From the NCBI GenBank assembly GCA_947304365.1, contig CAMZAY010000091.1, positions 1 to 5,423 on the forward strand: DNA of 5,423 nt, read 5' to 3'. The DNA is from an uncultured Clostridia bacterium (GTDB taxonomy: Bacteria; Bacillota; Clostridia; Christensenellales; CAG-138). This document shows, piece after piece, positions 4,350 to 5,423 of this stretch. The translations under genes and the position numbers were made by a program. Numbering within the stretch: position 1 is the first letter of the stretch; each line of letters starts with the position of its first letter. The notes beneath the pieces are model-generated. The model was not told the DNA's origin. It was given only the letters and a program-made list of their open reading frames with translations, and did not search any database.

Positions 4350-5291
4350 ATGAAAAAAGCTGTAATGGCAATTCTTATCGGGCTTTCGTTCATCGCCTGC
4401 CCGATCCTTTATTTCCTTGTGGGCCCCAAACTCACAGACGTTCAGATCAAGACGATCACGGTGCTCGGCATTATCGCCGGCTGCTCCGCGCTCTATTGCT
4501 TCATCGCGGGTGAAATAACCCGCAACAACAGCCAGATGGATAAGCTTTGGAGCATACTTCCCGCAGTATACACATGGGTGATCGCGATAATGGGCGGCAT
4601 GCAGATCCGCCTTGTCGTTATGGCTTGTCTTGTAACGATCTGGGGCGTGAGGCTCACCTTCAATTTTGCAAGGAAGGGCGCCTATAAGCTTAAATTCTGG
4701 GAGGGGGAGGAGGATTACCGCTGGAAGGTACTCCGCGCAAAGAAGGAGTTTCGCCCCCGCTGGAAATGGGTGCTGTTCGATCTGTTCTTCATATCGATCT
4801 ATCAGAATGCGCTCGTGCTCGCTATCACGCTGCCCGCGCTGATCTGTATGCGTTCGTTCGCGCCGCTCAATTGGATCGACTATACCGCGCTCGGGCTGAT
4901 GCTCGCTTCCATAGCGCTCGAGACCGTGGCCGACGAACAGCAGTGGAAATTCCAGGAGAATAAGAAAAAGCTCCTTGCGGAGGGCAAAAAACTCGAAGAC
5001 CTGCCCATGCCGTACAGGCGCGGCTTCAACACGACCGGGCTTTGGGCGCACAGCAGGCATCCCAATTACTTTGCGGAACAGTGCATCTGGGCGGTGTTCT
5101 ATATCTTCAGCATCGGCGCCGGGATCGCGATACTCAATTGGAGCATCGTCGGCGCGCTGCTTCTAATAGTGCTGTTCATGGGCAGCTCCGATTTTGGAGA
5201 AGAGATCAGCTCTTCCAAATATCCGCGCTATAAGGACTATAAAAAGAAGGTATCCAAATTCATCCCGTGGTTCAAAACTATGGATAAATAA
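4350..5291 (+). CDS. DUF1295 integral membrane protein (steroid 5-alpha-reductase / ICMT-like fold)
   Basis: 313 residues, within or slightly above the usual family size. Family signatures appear in order: NNSQMDKLWSILP (59-71), WGVRLTFNFARKG (98-110), EDYRW (121-125), DEQQWKFQ (195-202), GLWAHSRHPNYFAEQ (230-244), and GSSDFGEEISSSKYPRY (278-294) ending in FIPW. The SRHPNYF segment with the downstream E and YP-x-Y is the conserved core of DUF1295 and of isoprenylcysteine methyltransferase and steroid-reductase relatives, where it binds the cofactor. Several hydrophobic stretches (about 5-25, 36-54, 70-105, 140-165, 175-192, 245-280) indicate a polytopic membrane protein. The actual reaction in bacteria is not established; lipid or isoprenoid reduction is an inference from the fold. 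The ATG at 4350 is chosen because MKKAVMAIL starts the first helix, but no good ribosome site precedes it; TTG 4326 would add eight residues. It is a single-gene unit with its own promoter and terminator. Confidence 0.9.
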   Translation: MKKAVMAILIGLSFIACPILYFLVGPKLTDVQIKTITVLGIIAGCSALYCFIAGEITRNNSQMDKLWSILPAVYTWVIAIMGGMQIRLVVMACLVTIWGVRLTFNFARKGAYKLKFWEGEEDYRWKVLRAKKEFRPRWKWVLFDLFFISIYQNALVLAITLPALICMRSFAPLNWIDYTALGLMLASIALETVADEQQWKFQENKKKLLAEGKKLEDLPMPYRRGFNTTGLWAHSRHPNYFAEQCIWAVFYIFSIGAGIAILNWSIVGALLLIVLFMGSSDFGEEISSSKYPRYKDYKKKVSKFIPWFKTMDK

Positions 5292-5300
5292 GCAAAAAGG

Positions 5301-5339
5301 AAAGAGCCTTTCGTGAGCGTTTGCTCCGGCAGGCTCTTT
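5301..5339. terminator. Bidirectional intrinsic terminator
   Basis: AAAGAGCCT (5301-5309) pairs perfectly with AGGCTCTTT (5331-5339), and GAGC/GCTC (5315-5318 and 5323-5326) forms an inner stem. On the plus strand the stem runs into T-rich sequence (TTTTTGTTT). On the minus strand it runs into TTTCCTTTTT. It lies between the DUF1295 stop and the stop of the convergent gene at 5351, so it probably serves both. Confidence 0.88.
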
Positions 5340-5350
5340 TTGTTTGCCCG

Positions 5351-5423
5351 TTACGCGATCTCCAAAAGCCGTTCCTTCACTTTTTCAAGCACATTCTCCA
5401 TTATATTTTCGGGCAAGCCCTCC
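5351..5423 (-). CDS. C-terminal end of a convergent gene, cut by the window edge
   Basis: An open frame on the minus strand enters from the window edge and stops at TAA (5351-5353), 11 bases past the shared terminator. The 23 visible residues contain the segment PENIMENVLEKVKERLLEIA, with a charged and hydrophobic periodicity that suggests an amphipathic C-terminal helix. Codon choice and the position against a bidirectional terminator make it likely real. Too little is visible to name a product. Confidence 0.55.
   Translation of the reverse strand, partial: EGLPENIMENVLEKVKERLLEIA

Noticed and set aside
4314..5060. Minus-strand open frame of 248 codons
   Set aside because: It lies opposite the DUF1295 gene, whose family motifs are clear. 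The translation is rich in His, Arg and Glu with no recognisable domain, as expected for an antisense shadow.

Overview
The window looks like chromosomal DNA of a moderately GC-rich Bacillota bacterium (Clostridia-like, possibly from the gut). The grounds are strong purine-rich ribosome binding sites, sigma-A type promoters with 17-base spacers, a tRNA gene with its CCA encoded, and the protein types: a Gly/Ser/Pro-linker lipoprotein, GNAT acetyltransferases and a DUF1295 membrane protein. The taxon is inferred from style, not from a marker gene.

Layout. (1) Bases 1-336 hold a minus-strand tRNA-Arg(CCG) gene with its own promoter and an immediately adjacent hairpin terminator. Downstream of it (leftwards) is a 186-base repeat unit that duplicates the last 22 bases of the tRNA, the terminator and flanking DNA. 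The spacer between the copies is full of inverted repeats. (2) Bases 418-1619 form a two-gene plus-strand unit: a single-domain GNAT acetyltransferase followed after 14 bases by an HD-domain phosphohydrolase. (3) A consensus promoter (TTGACA-17-TATAAT) and a leader that can fold precede a tight three-gene operon at 1791-4214: a four-helix membrane protein, a lipoprotein, and a fused double-GNAT protein whose start overlaps the lipoprotein stop. (4) Bases 4350-5291 encode a DUF1295 integral membrane protein with its own promoter but no well-placed ribosome binding site. (5) A bidirectional terminator at 5301-5339 separates it from the C-terminal end of a convergent minus-strand gene cut by the window edge.

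The clearest link between genes is paralogy. The acetyltransferase at 418 and the N-terminal half of the fused acetyltransferase at 3240 are close relatives with almost identical acetyl-CoA binding segments, separated by an unrelated HD gene and by the membrane and lipoprotein genes. No substrate can be read from sequence for either. The membrane protein, lipoprotein and acetyltransferase of the second operon probably share a cell-envelope setting, but no pathway is recognisable. I see no CRISPR array, insertion sequence, phage gene or established defence system. The most unusual element is the tRNA-tail repeat at the left end.
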